Shown: positions 1 through 8,926, numbered from the stretch's first letter. The stretch is DNA of 64,000 bases from Psychrobacillus psychrodurans (GCA_900114885.1 FOUN01000005.1:1-64000); one strand, 5' to 3'. Numbers and translations are program-made. The notes: generated from the sequence alone by a model not told the origin.

Positions 1-96
1 ATCAGAAGAAGCAAGCTTCTTCGTCATTCGCTCGACTTGCATGTATTAGGCATGCCGCCAGCGTTCGTCCTGAGCCAGGATCAAACTCTCCATAAG
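1..96 (-). rRNA. rrs: 16S ribosomal RNA, 5' end only
   Basis: Reading the minus strand, positions 88 down to 1 carry the near-universal 16S start (GAGTTTGATCCTGGCTCAG, then the GACGAACGCTGGCGG and CATGCAAGTCGAGCG stretches). The mature 5' end is placed at about 96 by counting eight bases upstream of GAGTTTG, as in other bacteria. The gene runs off the left edge, so only about 96 nt are seen. Its position directly behind ygxA matches rrnD in B. subtilis. Confidence 0.97.
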
Positions 97-98
97 AT

Positions 99-220
99 CT
101 GGATGACGTTACGCAGCACATCGCTTTGTCAGCTTCACTCGTTCGGTCAGTCACGTACGTTAGTACGCTCCTTCCCTCTCTCGATTGCTTCCTCGCACTG
201 CACTACGTCTCGTCATCCAG
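99..220 (-). repeat. Long imperfect hairpin in the 16S leader
   Basis: CTGGATGACG at 99-108 is the exact inverse of CGTCATCCAG at 211-220, and weaker complementarity continues inward for about 15 bp. Transcribed with the rRNA, this would form a stem-loop of about 120 nt that begins about three bases upstream of the mature 16S 5' end. It may be part of the precursor-processing structure or an inserted element; sequence alone does not decide. Confidence 0.6.
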
Positions 221-392
221 CGAATAGAACTAGTTTAAAAGCTCATTTTGTTTTGCTGGCATCATCATTTAATGATGTCAAAATTGTTTTGCTATCAGAC
301 TAACAAGATTAGTTGATAAGCTATATTTCTTAACGTTTTGCATGTTCAGTTTTCAATGTTCAATTTGCTGTGTCGTTTTTTGCGACTTCTCT

Positions 393-421
393 AATTTACC
401 ACCGTATCAACCAAGTGTCAA
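393..421 (-). promoter_or_regulatory. rRNA operon promoter, proximal
   Basis: On the minus strand TTGACA (421-416) is followed after exactly 17 bp by TAAATT (398-393). It lies about 300 bp upstream of 16S, the usual place of the second of tandem rrn promoters. No reading frame uses it. Confidence 0.75.
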
Positions 422-491
422 GAAGTTTTTTCAAAAACTTTTTCGTTCTATTTACTTAAAATAGTTTGCATTGCTTTTGACGACGCTTATT

Positions 492-521
492 ATAATAGCA
501 CGGAATAAAATCATATGTCAA
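492..521 (-). promoter_or_regulatory. rRNA operon promoter, distal
   Basis: On the minus strand TTGACA (521-516), an 18-bp spacer and TATTAT (497-492) form a second strong sigma-A promoter about 100 bp upstream of the first. Tandem promoters are typical of Bacillus rrn operons. The 97-566 stretch holds these promoters and leader only; I see no gene in it. Confidence 0.7.
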
Positions 522-566
522 CAATAAAAACGAACAAATTTAATTGTCCGTTTTTATGTGTTGTTT

Positions 567-1433
567 CTACATCCTTACTTTGTAGTATCTGTGCATGATT
601 TCATTGCTTTTTGTTTGTTGTTTTTCAATTAAAATATATCCTTTATCTATTAGAAACTCGATGAAAACCTCTAAATCTACAGAGTAGTTTTTAAGTTCTT
701 CTTGCTCATGAATTTCTTGGATAGTCCAAAACTCTTTTAATCCTAATACTTCTACAATGTGCTGTGCTCCATCCTTTGTACGGGAATGGATTAAGAAATC
801 ACTTGCTAGGAATAGAAGTTCTAATCTTTTTTCTAAAGTTTCCTCACTTGAGATTAACTCATCATACAATTTATAAATAGAAGGATCTAATTGCTTTACT
901 TGCTTCCATACCATCACCTCTGGATGCATGCCATTTTCAAAAACAGCAAGTCGAGCCAAATGATGTAAAGAATCTACCATATGATTATAAGCATCTAAAT
1001 AGTTATGTTGTTCAAAAAATAATTTACCTTCTAAGTATCTTCTTGTTAGTTTAGCAAACTCAATACCCATACGAGCTTTTCTACCATTTATCGGGAACAC
1101 GTATAGCTCTTGCTTCAAACTTTCCACATATTCATTTCGATCAAATACCACACGACCATTGATCAACCAATCCACCATCTTCGGATTAGTCCCCAATAGT
1201 AGCCACTTTCTTAGCTGCTTCTCTGTTATTATATGTAGTGCAGTTTTTTTATCTCCATACGTGTAATGCTTTGTGAATACAGGTACAGATGAGTCTTTCG
1301 TTATGATAAATAAAATAGAATCAAACATATCAGTAATAGGGCTAAATTCTGCCCTTTTCTCTACTAAAATAATACCTAGCGTATTAGGTTCACTGGCTCT
1401 TTCTTGATAAATCGGTCTCAGTAATGCTTCCAA
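567..1433 (-). CDS. ygxA: YgxA-like nucleotidyltransferase-like protein
   Basis: A 288-residue soluble protein resembling B. subtilis YgxA, annotated there as nucleotidyltransferase-like with no proven role. The N-terminus (LLRPIYQERAS, then LGIILVEKR) and the central ITDMFDSILFIIT stretch fit what I remember of the family. No signal peptide or membrane segment is evident. The TTG start follows AAGGAGG at a good distance. It sits immediately upstream of the rRNA promoters, as in the B. subtilis rrnD neighbourhood, and is divergent from ygzB. Function remains unknown. Confidence 0.85.
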   Translation of the reverse strand: MEALLRPIYQERASEPNTLGIILVEKRAEFSPITDMFDSILFIITKDSSVPVFTKHYTYGDKKTALHIITEKQLRKWLLLGTNPKMVDWLINGRVVFDRNEYVESLKQELYVFPINGRKARMGIEFAKLTRRYLEGKLFFEQHNYLDAYNHMVDSLHHLARLAVFENGMHPEVMVWKQVKQLDPSIYKLYDELISSEETLEKRLELLFLASDFLIHSRTKDGAQHIVEVLGLKEFWTIQEIHEQEELKNYSVDLEVFIEFLIDKGYILIEKQQTKSNEIMHRYYKVRM

Positions 1434-1566
1434 AATGAAGCCTCCTTTATTTCCTTCTTCTTATAAATTTTCGACAACTTTTCTAGATTTCCTTCTATAA
1501 TTGTTTCTAAACATAACTTTATACTAAAATATGATATAGTGTATGTAGAAATTAGGAGGTTGAAAA

Positions 1567-1911
1567 ATGAAACCCTATAAAAACAAAATAAATCGTATAC
1601 GTTCCTTTGCACTAGGACTTATATTCTTTGGTTTTATCATAATGTATGGTGCAATATTCTTTAAAGATAATGGCATATTAGTTACCATCTTCGTGACACT
1701 AGGTTTACTATCTATTTTAGCAAGTACTGCAGTCTATGGATGGATAGGATTATTATCCACGAAAGCAGTACCAGTTGTATGTCCTAACTGCGGCAAACAT
1801 ACTAAAGTTTTAGGTAGAGTAGACATGTGCATGTACTGTAAAGAACCATTAACGCTAGACCCGAATCTTGAAGGAAAAGAATTTGATGAAGCATTGAATA
1901 AAAAAAGATAA
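1567..1911 (+). CDS. ygzB: YgzB family membrane zinc-ribbon protein
   Basis: A 114-residue protein matching YgzB (UPF0295). Two membrane helices are visible at about residues 13-33 and 38-58. A four-cysteine zinc ribbon follows in the soluble tail: C72-x2-C75 and C88-x2-C91, the latter within [16 protein letters not shown]. An AGGAGG site precedes the ATG. In B. subtilis the gene also lies between ygxA and perR; here about 7 kb of other genes separate it from perR. Biochemical function is not known. Confidence 0.9.
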   Translation: MKPYKNKINRIRSFALGLIFFGFIIMYGAIFFKDNGILVTIFVTLGLLSILASTAVYGWIGLLSTKAVPVVCPNCGKHTKVLGRVDMCMYCKEPLTLDPNLEGKEFDEALNKKR

Positions 1912-1916
1912 CTTAG

Positions 1917-1943
1917 CACTTTGCTTTTTGCAAAGTGTTTTTT
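1917..1943 (+). terminator. Rho-independent terminator after ygzB
   Basis: CACTTTGC, a five-T loop, GCAAAGTG and then six T residues; it starts six bases after the ygzB stop codon. Confidence 0.85.
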
Positions 1944-1994
1944 ATATGCTCTTATTAGTATAGAATAAACTTAATATAAAAGGAGGTCGATTAT

Positions 1995-3752
1995 TTGTTA
2001 ATCGTTTCTTTGATTGAGCGCTTAGCTATTATTGCGACAATCGCTTTTCTCTTAACGAGATTTAAGTTTTTCCGAAAGTTATTTGATTATCATACGCAAA
2101 TGTCTACAAAACAGAGAATAGTTCTCACTTTAATATTCGGATTATTCGGAATCATAGGCACTTATACTGGAATTATTGTAAATCCATTTGAAAATACGGA
2201 AGATCGCTGGTCTAGAGCTTTAAATAATGAAGAGGCTATTGCTAATTCTCGCGTTCTCGGAGTGGTTGTTGGTGGTTTACTGGGGGGGTTCCGAATTGGT
2301 TTTGGAGCGGGAGTAATTGCTGGGGTGCACCGCTTCTTTCTCGGTGGTTTTACAGCCGTTGCATGTGGAGTTGCAACCATTCTCGCTGGTTTAATAGCAG
2401 GTCTAATCGGAACTAAGCTGCGTAAACAAACTCTCCTCTCGCCTTGGACTGCCCTAATAGTTGGTACAGCAACAGAAACTATTCAAATGATTGTCATTTT
2501 GTTAGTAGCCGATCCATACTCTCAAGCCGTTATTTTAGTAAAAGAAATAATGGTCCCTATGATTGTAACAAATGGCATTGGCTCTGCTCTTTTCATTCTT
2601 ATAATAAGAAGTGTCTTAAAGGATGACGAAAGAACGGAAGCTAATGGCGCTCAAAAAGCTTTACAAATTGCTGAAACGACATTAGATCATCTTAGAGGAG
2701 GTTTAACTTTCCAGTCGGCTGAAAAAGTATGTGAGTTAATCTATTCCAAAACTGCATCTCTTGCAGTTTCTATGACAAATAAGGATACCATCTTAGCTCA
2801 TGTCGGTATGGAAAGTAATCATCATAGCTCTGGAAGTCCTATTCAAACCGAATCAACGAGACAAGTTATACAGTCAGGTCACATGCTATCTATAGGGAAA
2901 AATGAAATTTTATGTAATCATCCCAATTGTTCTTTGGGTGCTGCAATAATTGCCCCTATTAAGATTAAAAATAGAACAGTGGCTACATTAAAAATTTATG
3001 TACATAACGAGAATTTGCTAACTCCTTCCTTAATAGAGCTTGTCCAAGGATTAACAAGCATGTTTGGCCACCAATTAGAATTATCTGAACTAGATCAATT
3101 ACAGGAACTTGCAAAAGAAGCTGAAATACGAGCATTACAGGCACAGGTTAATCCCCATTTCCTGTTCAATGCAATGAACACAATCGTTTCTCTAATACGT
3201 ACCAATCCTGATCGTGCACGTAGCTTATTAATTTCACTTGCAAATTATATACGGCAGAACGTAGAAAGCTCAACAGCTGGTTTGGTTACACTAAAAGAAG
3301 AAGTCGAACTCATCAAGTCATATTTATTAATAGAAGAAGCAAGATTTGGTGATCGGATTCAAGTGAAATATTCCATTGATTCAAACACTCTCAGATACTC
3401 AATTCCACCGATGGCTATTCTTACTTTGGTACAGAACTCGTTTAAGCATGGACTACAAAAGATTAAAAAAGATGGTTTAATTCAAATCACTATTAGAGAT
3501 GAACAGTATTACATCCATATTTCCGTAGTAGACAATGGCAAGGGGATGAATGAATCTAGAAGATCCACCCTCCTAAGTGATAAGGTAGAATCTGAAAATG
3601 GTACAGGAATTGGTCTCTATAACTTGCATCAAAGACTCAAAAAAATGATTCACCGCTCAGAAGGACTTACTATTAAAAGCAGTGATAACGGGACAGAGAT
3701 TTACTTCTTTATCCCAAAAGATGATGAACAAGGGGTGAAAAGAACTTCATGA
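1995..3752 (+). CDS. lytS: LytS-type sensor histidine kinase
   Basis: A 585-residue membrane kinase of the LytS/BtsS family. The N-terminal 200 residues are a hydrophobic 5TM-LYT sensor with glycine-rich helices. A GAF-like region spans about 225-370. The phospho-acceptor motif NPHFLFNAMNTI has its histidine near 388, and the HATPase shows VQNSFKHG near 480 and DNGKGMN near 512. The TTG start is chosen for its good spacing from AAAGGAGG. It overlaps lytT by 4 bp, so the two are translationally coupled. Relatives sense cell-wall stress, murein hydrolase control or extracellular pyruvate; the neighbouring cstA favours a nutrient role. Confidence 0.93.
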   Translation: MLIVSLIERLAIIATIAFLLTRFKFFRKLFDYHTQMSTKQRIVLTLIFGLFGIIGTYTGIIVNPFENTEDRWSRALNNEEAIANSRVLGVVVGGLLGGFRIGFGAGVIAGVHRFFLGGFTAVACGVATILAGLIAGLIGTKLRKQTLLSPWTALIVGTATETIQMIVILLVADPYSQAVILVKEIMVPMIVTNGIGSALFILIIRSVLKDDERTEANGAQKALQIAETTLDHLRGGLTFQSAEKVCELIYSKTASLAVSMTNKDTILAHVGMESNHHSSGSPIQTESTRQVIQSGHMLSIGKNEILCNHPNCSLGAAIIAPIKIKNRTVATLKIYVHNENLLTPSLIELVQGLTSMFGHQLELSELDQLQELAKEAEIRALQAQVNPHFLFNAMNTIVSLIRTNPDRARSLLISLANYIRQNVESSTAGLVTLKEEVELIKSYLLIEEARFGDRIQVKYSIDSNTLRYSIPPMAILTLVQNSFKHGLQKIKKDGLIQITIRDEQYYIHISVVDNGKGMNESRRSTLLSDKVESENGTGIGLYNLHQRLKKMIHRSEGLTIKSSDNGTEIYFFIPKDDEQGVKRTS

Positions 3753-4465
3753 CCTATAAAACAATTATTATTGATGATGAACGATTTAGCCGTGAAGAAC
3801 TAGCTTTCTTACTTTCTACTTATAAAGAAATAGAAATAATTGCAGAAGCAGACTCTGCTGAAGGCGGACTACTCCTTGTGGCTAAATATGAACCAGATAT
3901 TGTGTTTGTCGATATAGAAATGACTGGGATGAACGGTATAGAGTTTGCTAGGATTACGAAGCAGATGAAAAAACCTCCTATAATTATATTCGCAACAGCG
4001 TTTCCAAATTATGCACTTGATGCTTTTGAGACAAATGCATTTGATTATTTATTAAAACCATTTGAGGAAAAACGGTTAAAGGAGACGATGACTCGAATTC
4101 ATTCAACTACAAAAACATCCGTATCACCCTCTGCAATACTTAAACTCGCAGTACACGAAGATGATCGTATTATTTATATAGAACCTAGTTCTATCTTGTA
4201 TATTTCGCGTAATGACAGAGAAACGGTTATTCGAACCGCAAAAAGAGAATTTACCTCCAAATATACATTAAAGGAGTTAGAAGAAAAACTAACAAATCAC
4301 CACTTTTTCCGGACACATAAAAGCTTTTTAGTGAATGTTCATCAAATTGTGGAGGTTTCTACATGGAGTTCAAGTATCTATCATGTTCGTGTAAACGGGA
4401 TTTCAGAACAAATTCCTTTAAGCAGAAATTATGTCAAGGAATTAAGGGAGCTGCTAGAAATGTAG
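3749..4465 (+). CDS. lytT: LytTR-type response regulator
   Basis: A 238-residue regulator with an N-terminal receiver domain (acidic IDDE pocket at 8-11, phospho-acceptor Asp55 in FVDIEMTGMNG, conserved Lys103 in LLKPF) and a C-terminal LytTR DNA-binding domain at about 134-238 (FFRTHKSFLVN, IPLSRNY). It partners the overlapping lytS. LytTR proteins bind paired direct repeats about two helical turns apart upstream of targets; a candidate pair lies upstream of cstA. It could equally control murein-hydrolase genes outside the window. Confidence 0.93.
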   Translation: MTYKTIIIDDERFSREELAFLLSTYKEIEIIAEADSAEGGLLLVAKYEPDIVFVDIEMTGMNGIEFARITKQMKKPPIIIFATAFPNYALDAFETNAFDYLLKPFEEKRLKETMTRIHSTTKTSVSPSAILKLAVHEDDRIIYIEPSSILYISRNDRETVIRTAKREFTSKYTLKELEEKLTNHHFFRTHKSFLVNVHQIVEVSTWSSSIYHVRVNGISEQIPLSRNYVKELRELLEM

Positions 4466-4510
4466 GAACACAACATGTAAAGGTGATATTTATACATCTT
4501 AAACGGAAAA

Positions 4511-4567
4511 TTTAACATCTCACACCTAAATTAACTATTACATGAGTTTTTAAAATAGACTGATAAT
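4511..4567 (+). promoter_or_regulatory. cstA promoter with candidate LytT sites
   Basis: TTACAT (4538-4543), an 18-bp spacer and GATAAT (4562-4567) make a moderate sigma-A promoter. Just upstream are similar elements TTTAACATC (4511-4519) and ATTAACTAT (4530-4538), 19 bp apart, placed where an activator would bind. The promoter is plausible; the assignment to LytT is inference. Confidence 0.4.
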
Positions 4568-4598
4568 TGTAAACACTAATTAGTTTAGGAGGAAGACA

Positions 4599-6062
4599 AT
4601 GATTACTTTTTTAGTTTCCATCGTGTTGTTAATAGTAGCTTACTTCACGTACGGTAAATACGTAGAAAAGGTTTTTGGTGTGAAGGAACAACGTAAAACA
4701 CCTGCTTATACACTTGCCGATGGTGTAGATTACGTTCCAATGTCTAAAAACAAAAACTCACTTATCCAATTATTAAATATAGCTGGAGTTGGTCCTATCT
4801 TCGGTCCAATTATGGGTGCACTATACGGACCAATCGCTTTTCTTTGGATTGTTCTCGGTGCTATATTTGCAGGGGCAGTTCATGATTATTTAACAGGAAT
4901 GATTTCCTTACGTAACAAAGGGGCACATTTACCCGATCTTGCTGGGAAGTTTTTAGGAAAAGCTTTCAAACATGTTGTAAACGTTTTCGCACTATTACTA
5001 TTAGTTTTAGTTGGTACAGTTTTCGTCTCTTCTCCAGCAGCACTTCTAGGCGACTTGACGAAAGGTTGGATGTCCGTCGGTGTTTGGATTATTATTATTT
5101 TCGCTTATTACATCTTAGCAACTATATTACCAGTTGATAAGATTATCGGACGTTTCTATCCAATCTTCGGAGCACTTTTACTTATCAGTGCTGTAGGTAT
5201 CGGAGCAGCTTTATTGATTCAAGGATATACTATTCCAGAACTATCATTCCAAAATATGCATCCAGATAACTTACCTATTTTCCCATTGTTGTTCCTAACT
5301 ATTTCTTGTGGAGCATTATCGGGATTCCATGCAACACAATCACCAATAATTTCTCGTACAACACAAGGAGAGTCTCAAGGACGTTATATTTTCTACGGAA
5401 TGATGATTGCAGAAGCAATAATTGCTATGATTTGGGCAGCAGCTGCAATGTCAATTTTCAATGGTCAAGATTTAAATACATTACTAAATACAGTAGGTAC
5501 TGCTGGTATTGTTAAAGAAGTATCTGTAACAACTCTTGGAGCTGTAGTTGGAACAATTGCTGTATTAGGAGTTGTTGTTCTGCCGATCACTTCCGGAGAT
5601 ACTGCCTTCCGCAGTGCCCGTATGATCATTGCAGATTATATCGGGATGGCACAGAAGAAAGCATCAAAACGTTTCGTTATAGCGATACCTATGTTTGTCA
5701 TTTCGATTGCACTTACGCAAGTAGATTTTACAATCCTATGGAGATACTTTTCTTGGGCTAACCAATCCACAGCAGCAATTGCACTTTGGGTTGGCGCAAT
5801 GTACCTAGCACTCCAAAAGAAAAATTTCTGGATTGCAGCAATACCTGCAACATTCATCACAATGGCTACATTTACGTATATCTTCAATGCTAAAATTGGG
5901 TTTAACTTATCGATGCAAACTTCTTATATAGCAGCTATAGTAGTAACCGTAATAATCATTATCGGATTCTTCTGGGGCCTTAAACGTAAACTTGAAGCAG
6001 CAGAAAGTGGATTCAAGCCTATTGTTTTAGATGACGGACTTGGAACGCAACCTGCAAAATAA
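4599..6062 (+). CDS. cstA: CstA-family carbon starvation / pyruvate transporter
   Basis: A 487-residue polytopic protein of the CstA family, with many hydrophobic helices and the family's characteristic N-terminal blocks (GVDYVPMSKN; GVGPIFGPIMGALYGP; HDYLTGMISLRNKGAHLPDL). It is shorter than E. coli CstA/BtsT (about 700 residues) and belongs to the shorter Firmicutes form. E. coli BtsT and CstA import pyruvate or peptides, and btsT is induced by the LytS-like BtsSR pair, so a lytST-cstA neighbourhood suggests pyruvate-responsive uptake here. AGGAGG precedes the ATG. Substrate is inferred. Confidence 0.92.
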   Translation: MITFLVSIVLLIVAYFTYGKYVEKVFGVKEQRKTPAYTLADGVDYVPMSKNKNSLIQLLNIAGVGPIFGPIMGALYGPIAFLWIVLGAIFAGAVHDYLTGMISLRNKGAHLPDLAGKFLGKAFKHVVNVFALLLLVLVGTVFVSSPAALLGDLTKGWMSVGVWIIIIFAYYILATILPVDKIIGRFYPIFGALLLISAVGIGAALLIQGYTIPELSFQNMHPDNLPIFPLLFLTISCGALSGFHATQSPIISRTTQGESQGRYIFYGMMIAEAIIAMIWAAAAMSIFNGQDLNTLLNTVGTAGIVKEVSVTTLGAVVGTIAVLGVVVLPITSGDTAFRSARMIIADYIGMAQKKASKRFVIAIPMFVISIALTQVDFTILWRYFSWANQSTAAIALWVGAMYLALQKKNFWIAAIPATFITMATFTYIFNAKIGFNLSMQTSYIAAIVVTVIIIIGFFWGLKRKLEAAESGFKPIVLDDGLGTQPAK

Positions 6063-6072
6063 GCATTACAAG

Positions 6073-6106
6073 ATTGGTCGTAGAAATCATGCGACCAATT
6101 TTTTTA
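6073..6106 (+). terminator. Terminator after cstA
   Basis: ATTGGTCG and CGACCAAT pair around an 11-base loop and are followed by seven T residues, about 10 bp after the cstA stop. Confidence 0.88.
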
Positions 6107-6136
6107 TACATACACAATTTCTTCTAAACTTCCCGA

Positions 6137-6334
6137 TCACTTAACGAATACAGTAATCAATAAACTAATTGCAAAGAGGATATATGCAATCTGAATGGTT
6201 GCGTACATTGTAAATTCAAAGACTGAAAGTTTCCGTTGTTTTTTGGTTTTTACCAAATGCCGAAGATAGAAAGAAGAACTAATCATAAGTATAACTATTG
6301 AAACTGTGTGTAGGACTTCTGCGTAAAATATCAA
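6137..6334 (-). CDS. Small two-helix membrane protein
   Basis: I do not recognise a family. The 65-residue protein has two likely membrane helices (about 4-24 and 39-64) joined by a strongly basic loop (LVKTKKQRK), giving a hairpin with a cytoplasmic positive loop. The TTG start lies 10 bases behind AAGGAG, which supports translation. It stands alone, convergent with cstA. Function unknown. Confidence 0.55.
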   Translation of the reverse strand: MIFYAEVLHTVSIVILMISSSFYLRHLVKTKKQRKLSVFEFTMYATIQIAYILFAISLLITVFVK

Positions 6335-6515
6335 GGATTATCAACTCCTTATTTTTCATTAACCTACCAATTTACTTTTATACGTTCAACACATATAGAA
6401 GTTCCAATTATTAATTAATTTCCTATATAAATTTATAAAATTTCATTTGTAGCCCATTAACTAAAATGTACCGTTATCACATCAGAGTCTCTTCTTAATG
6501 CTGTGAAACCCTACT

Positions 6516-7091
6516 TTAGTTCAACGCAGAATATGTTGTACAATTCCAGTGCTTTGCACCAGCTTTTCTTTTGCCTTTCCAACCCATTTTTCGCAATTCC
6601 TTGGCGATTAACATATTAAAAAAACCATGACCAACTAAAACTACTGATTCATGTCCATTGGCAAATTCAATTAATTGTTGTGAAGCCTTTTTTGCTCTCA
6701 ATTTTGCCTTGCTAAAAGATTCGCATTCATTAGAATAGCCACTAAACCATAGTAGTCTTAAAATTACTGCCCAGTTATTTGGCTTTAATTTTACATTAAA
6801 TAATATCGTTGGATTAGCGGGAGTAGGTAATTCTGTTTCTCGAAATAAAGGATCGGAAATTGTTTTTATTTTTGGTTTTAATAAGCTTGCTGAGATAATA
6901 GACCTTTTTAAGTCACTTGTAACTACAACCTTTGCAGTTGCTACTTTTTCAATTGTCACTTTGGGGTATGTGGATTCTTCAAATACTCCGTTAAAGTCAT
7001 ATTTTTCAACCCACTTCTTAAACTCTGTAAAAATTATTTTGTCATTTTCAATCAATTGTGATTTACCATGTCTAATTAAAGAAATTTCCAT
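6516..7091 (-). CDS. Histidine phosphatase family protein
   Basis: A 191-residue protein of the phosphoglycerate-mutase-like histidine phosphatase superfamily. The phospho-acceptor motif LIRHG sits at residues 5-9, a conserved arginine in VVTSDLKRSIISA follows, and the second catalytic histidine is in VVLVGHG near 153. Such enzymes remove phosphate from small metabolites or proteins; the substrate cannot be read from sequence. No operon partner is evident. It belongs to the accessory block between ygzB and perR that I do not recall from B. subtilis. Confidence 0.82.
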   Translation of the reverse strand: MEISLIRHGKSQLIENDKIIFTEFKKWVEKYDFNGVFEESTYPKVTIEKVATAKVVVTSDLKRSIISASLLKPKIKTISDPLFRETELPTPANPTILFNVKLKPNNWAVILRLLWFSGYSNECESFSKAKLRAKKASQQLIEFANGHESVVLVGHGFFNMLIAKELRKMGWKGKRKAGAKHWNCTTYSALN

Positions 7092-7237
7092 AACGAACCC
7101 CTTAATAATCAGTGATTTCTATACTAATATCTTGATAACTTCTTGGAAAATAAAAAAGGGATAGGATTTCACTCCCCCTCAATCTATAGCACTCAGTTAG
7201 TGGAAGAACGAATATGTCAATTAATGTTTTGTAAGTA

Positions 7238-7639
7238 CTAATTTACTTTAAGGTTAATTTGTTCTTCATATTCACCTGTAATAGTTCGCCAAGTAATTTC
7301 AATAGTAGCATGGTTTAACGATATAATTGCTTCATCTTTAGTAGCCGGGGGATTATTCCCTCCGCTCGTTCCAAAAGATATTGCTGTTTGTTCTTCCTGA
7401 GGCTCAACTTCACCAGTACGTCCGCCTTCATCAGTAACTACCGAATATGTGACATATAGAAGTTTCTCATCTCCTGTATATTCAATTCCCCCTCTATCTG
7501 ATAGATGAGTATCGGTTATTTCGTATATCAGATGTGCATTCCATAAATCTCCTTCACCAGTGGCTTTAATAGTTTCTTGATTTGAACAAGCTGCAAGTAA
7601 AATCATTGAAAATAGCAAAAGAAGTATTTTTCTCAACAT
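7238..7639 (-). CDS. Putative lipoprotein
   Basis: A 133-residue secreted protein with a short lysine-containing signal peptide ending in the lipobox LLAAC, so Cys18 should be lipidated and the protein anchored outside the membrane. The mature part is rich in Thr, Glu and Gly, with beta-strand-like segments (LLYVTYSVVTDEGG, IEITWRTITGEYEEQINL). It resembles small uncharacterised Bacillus lipoproteins. A GGGGGAG site precedes the ATG. No function can be assigned. Confidence 0.75.
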   Translation of the reverse strand: MLRKILLLLFSMILLAACSNQETIKATGEGDLWNAHLIYEITDTHLSDRGGIEYTGDEKLLYVTYSVVTDEGGRTGEVEPQEEQTAISFGTSGGNNPPATKDEAIISLNHATIEITWRTITGEYEEQINLKVN

Positions 7640-7817
7640 AACTCCCCCTCAAATGCGGACTAAATTGTCCCTACGTAACAACTAATTCGACAGTTGTATA
7701 ATAATACCTCTTATTAAACTAAACTGCTTTGTTCAACTTACTTGCTTCTATAGTTCAATAAGAAAAAAGGCTTTACCCACCCTAGAAGCAAAGCTCCAGT
7801 TAGTTGAATAAAACCTA

Positions 7818-8291
7818 CTATCTAATTTTGCATTGATAAACCATTTTCAAAAATTCAAAACTATCTCCATTTGTATCCTGCATATAAGTATCAACTTCTT
7901 CAAATCCAATTCTTCTATAAACTTTTATTGCCCTCTGATTGAAAGTTGCTACTGATAGCGTTATTTTTTGGGGCTTATATATTAATTCAGCAAAATCTAT
8001 CCCTGCTTTTAAAAATCCCATTCCGTTTCCCTTACCAACTAGATTTGGTCTCAACCCTAACCCTATATCAATAGTATTTATAGCTACTTTAGTAAAGCTA
8101 AAGAAACCTATAATATCATTGTCTTTAGTAACAATGAAATTTGATTCACCTCGTTTTTGGGGGTCTAAGAACTCAACTAAATCTTCTTTATCTGCCATCA
8201 TATCGTAAAAAGAATATTCAGCATCATAGTGCCAATTAAATGCAATTTCTTCCGCTTGTTCCTGTGTCATAATTTCAAACTTATATCCCAT
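7818..8291 (-). CDS. GNAT family N-acetyltransferase
   Basis: A 157-residue GNAT acetyltransferase. The acetyl-CoA loop motif is in LRPNLVGKGNGMGFLKAGI and the late RAIKVYRRIGFEEVDTYM segment is typical of fold motif B. It probably transfers acetyl from acetyl-CoA to an amine on a small molecule or protein; the acceptor is unknown. AGGGAG lies ahead of the ATG. A second, unrelated-length GNAT gene lies just upstream in the same orientation. Confidence 0.83.
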   Translation of the reverse strand: MGYKFEIMTQEQAEEIAFNWHYDAEYSFYDMMADKEDLVEFLDPQKRGESNFIVTKDNDIIGFFSFTKVAINTIDIGLGLRPNLVGKGNGMGFLKAGIDFAELIYKPQKITLSVATFNQRAIKVYRRIGFEEVDTYMQDTNGDSFEFLKMVYQCKIR

Positions 8292-8368
8292 AATTATCTC
8301 CCTTCTATCACTATTTCATAAGAAAGGTGGTTGAAAAAGAAATTTTATCACCATTTTTTACAGAATGA

Positions 8369-8926
8369 TTAAAACTCTTGTTTTAATATAGAGTACATTT
8401 TTAAATCTCGATGTTTTCCTTTTACAAATATACCATTTCTAATTATTCCTTCAAAAGTCATTCCTGCTTTTTCCATTACTCGTGCTGAACCGATATTTTC
8501 TACATCACACCTTGCTTGAATACGAACTAAATCCATTTCCTCAAAACCGAATTTTATGATTTCCTTTGTTACTTCAGTAGTTAAGCCTATTCCCCAATAG
8601 TTTTTAGAAATGACATAACCGATTTCAGCAATTTTATGATTTGGTTGCCACCACACAAAATCGATAGTCCCGATAAACTTTCCATTTTCCTTGTATTCAA
8701 TTCCCCACGGTGAAACCTGCTTGTTTTCATATTTATTCAATACAAATTCAACAAATTTTGTTGTATCAGATATTGTTTCGTGGGTATTCCAAGTTACATA
8801 CTTAGATACTTCTTCATCCGAACCATATAGATGCATATCTTCAATATCTTCTAAAGTGACTTTTCTAAGAATAAGACGTTCTGTTTCTAATATTGGTAAA
8901 TCACCATATATTTTTTCTACCTTCAT
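8369..8926 (-). CDS. RimJ/RimL-type GNAT acetyltransferase
   Basis: A 185-residue GNAT of the RimJ/RimL type: LETERLILRKVTLEDIEDM at the N-terminus, then IGYVISKNYWGIGLTTEVTK (acetyl-CoA binding) and VENIGSARVMEKAGMTFEGI. The family acetylates ribosomal protein N-termini or small amines. A GGGGAGGGG stretch precedes the ATG. Same strand as the neighbouring GNAT but separated by about 80 bp, so co-transcription is possible but not shown. Confidence 0.85.
   Translation of the reverse strand: MKVEKIYGDLPILETERLILRKVTLEDIEDMHLYGSDEEVSKYVTWNTHETISDTTKFVEFVLNKYENKQVSPWGIEYKENGKFIGTIDFVWWQPNHKIAEIGYVISKNYWGIGLTTEVTKEIIKFGFEEMDLVRIQARCDVENIGSARVMEKAGMTFEGIIRNGIFVKGKHRDLKMYSILKQEF

Noticed and set aside
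37-303. Plus-strand open frame over the 16S end and leader
   Set aside because: It crosses rRNA sequence and leader hairpin, has no ribosome site and no protein-like pattern.
1418-1612. Minus-strand frame between ygxA and ygzB
   Set aside because: It overlaps the ygzB start and ribosome site and the ygxA start; it lacks a ribosome site and resembles no family.
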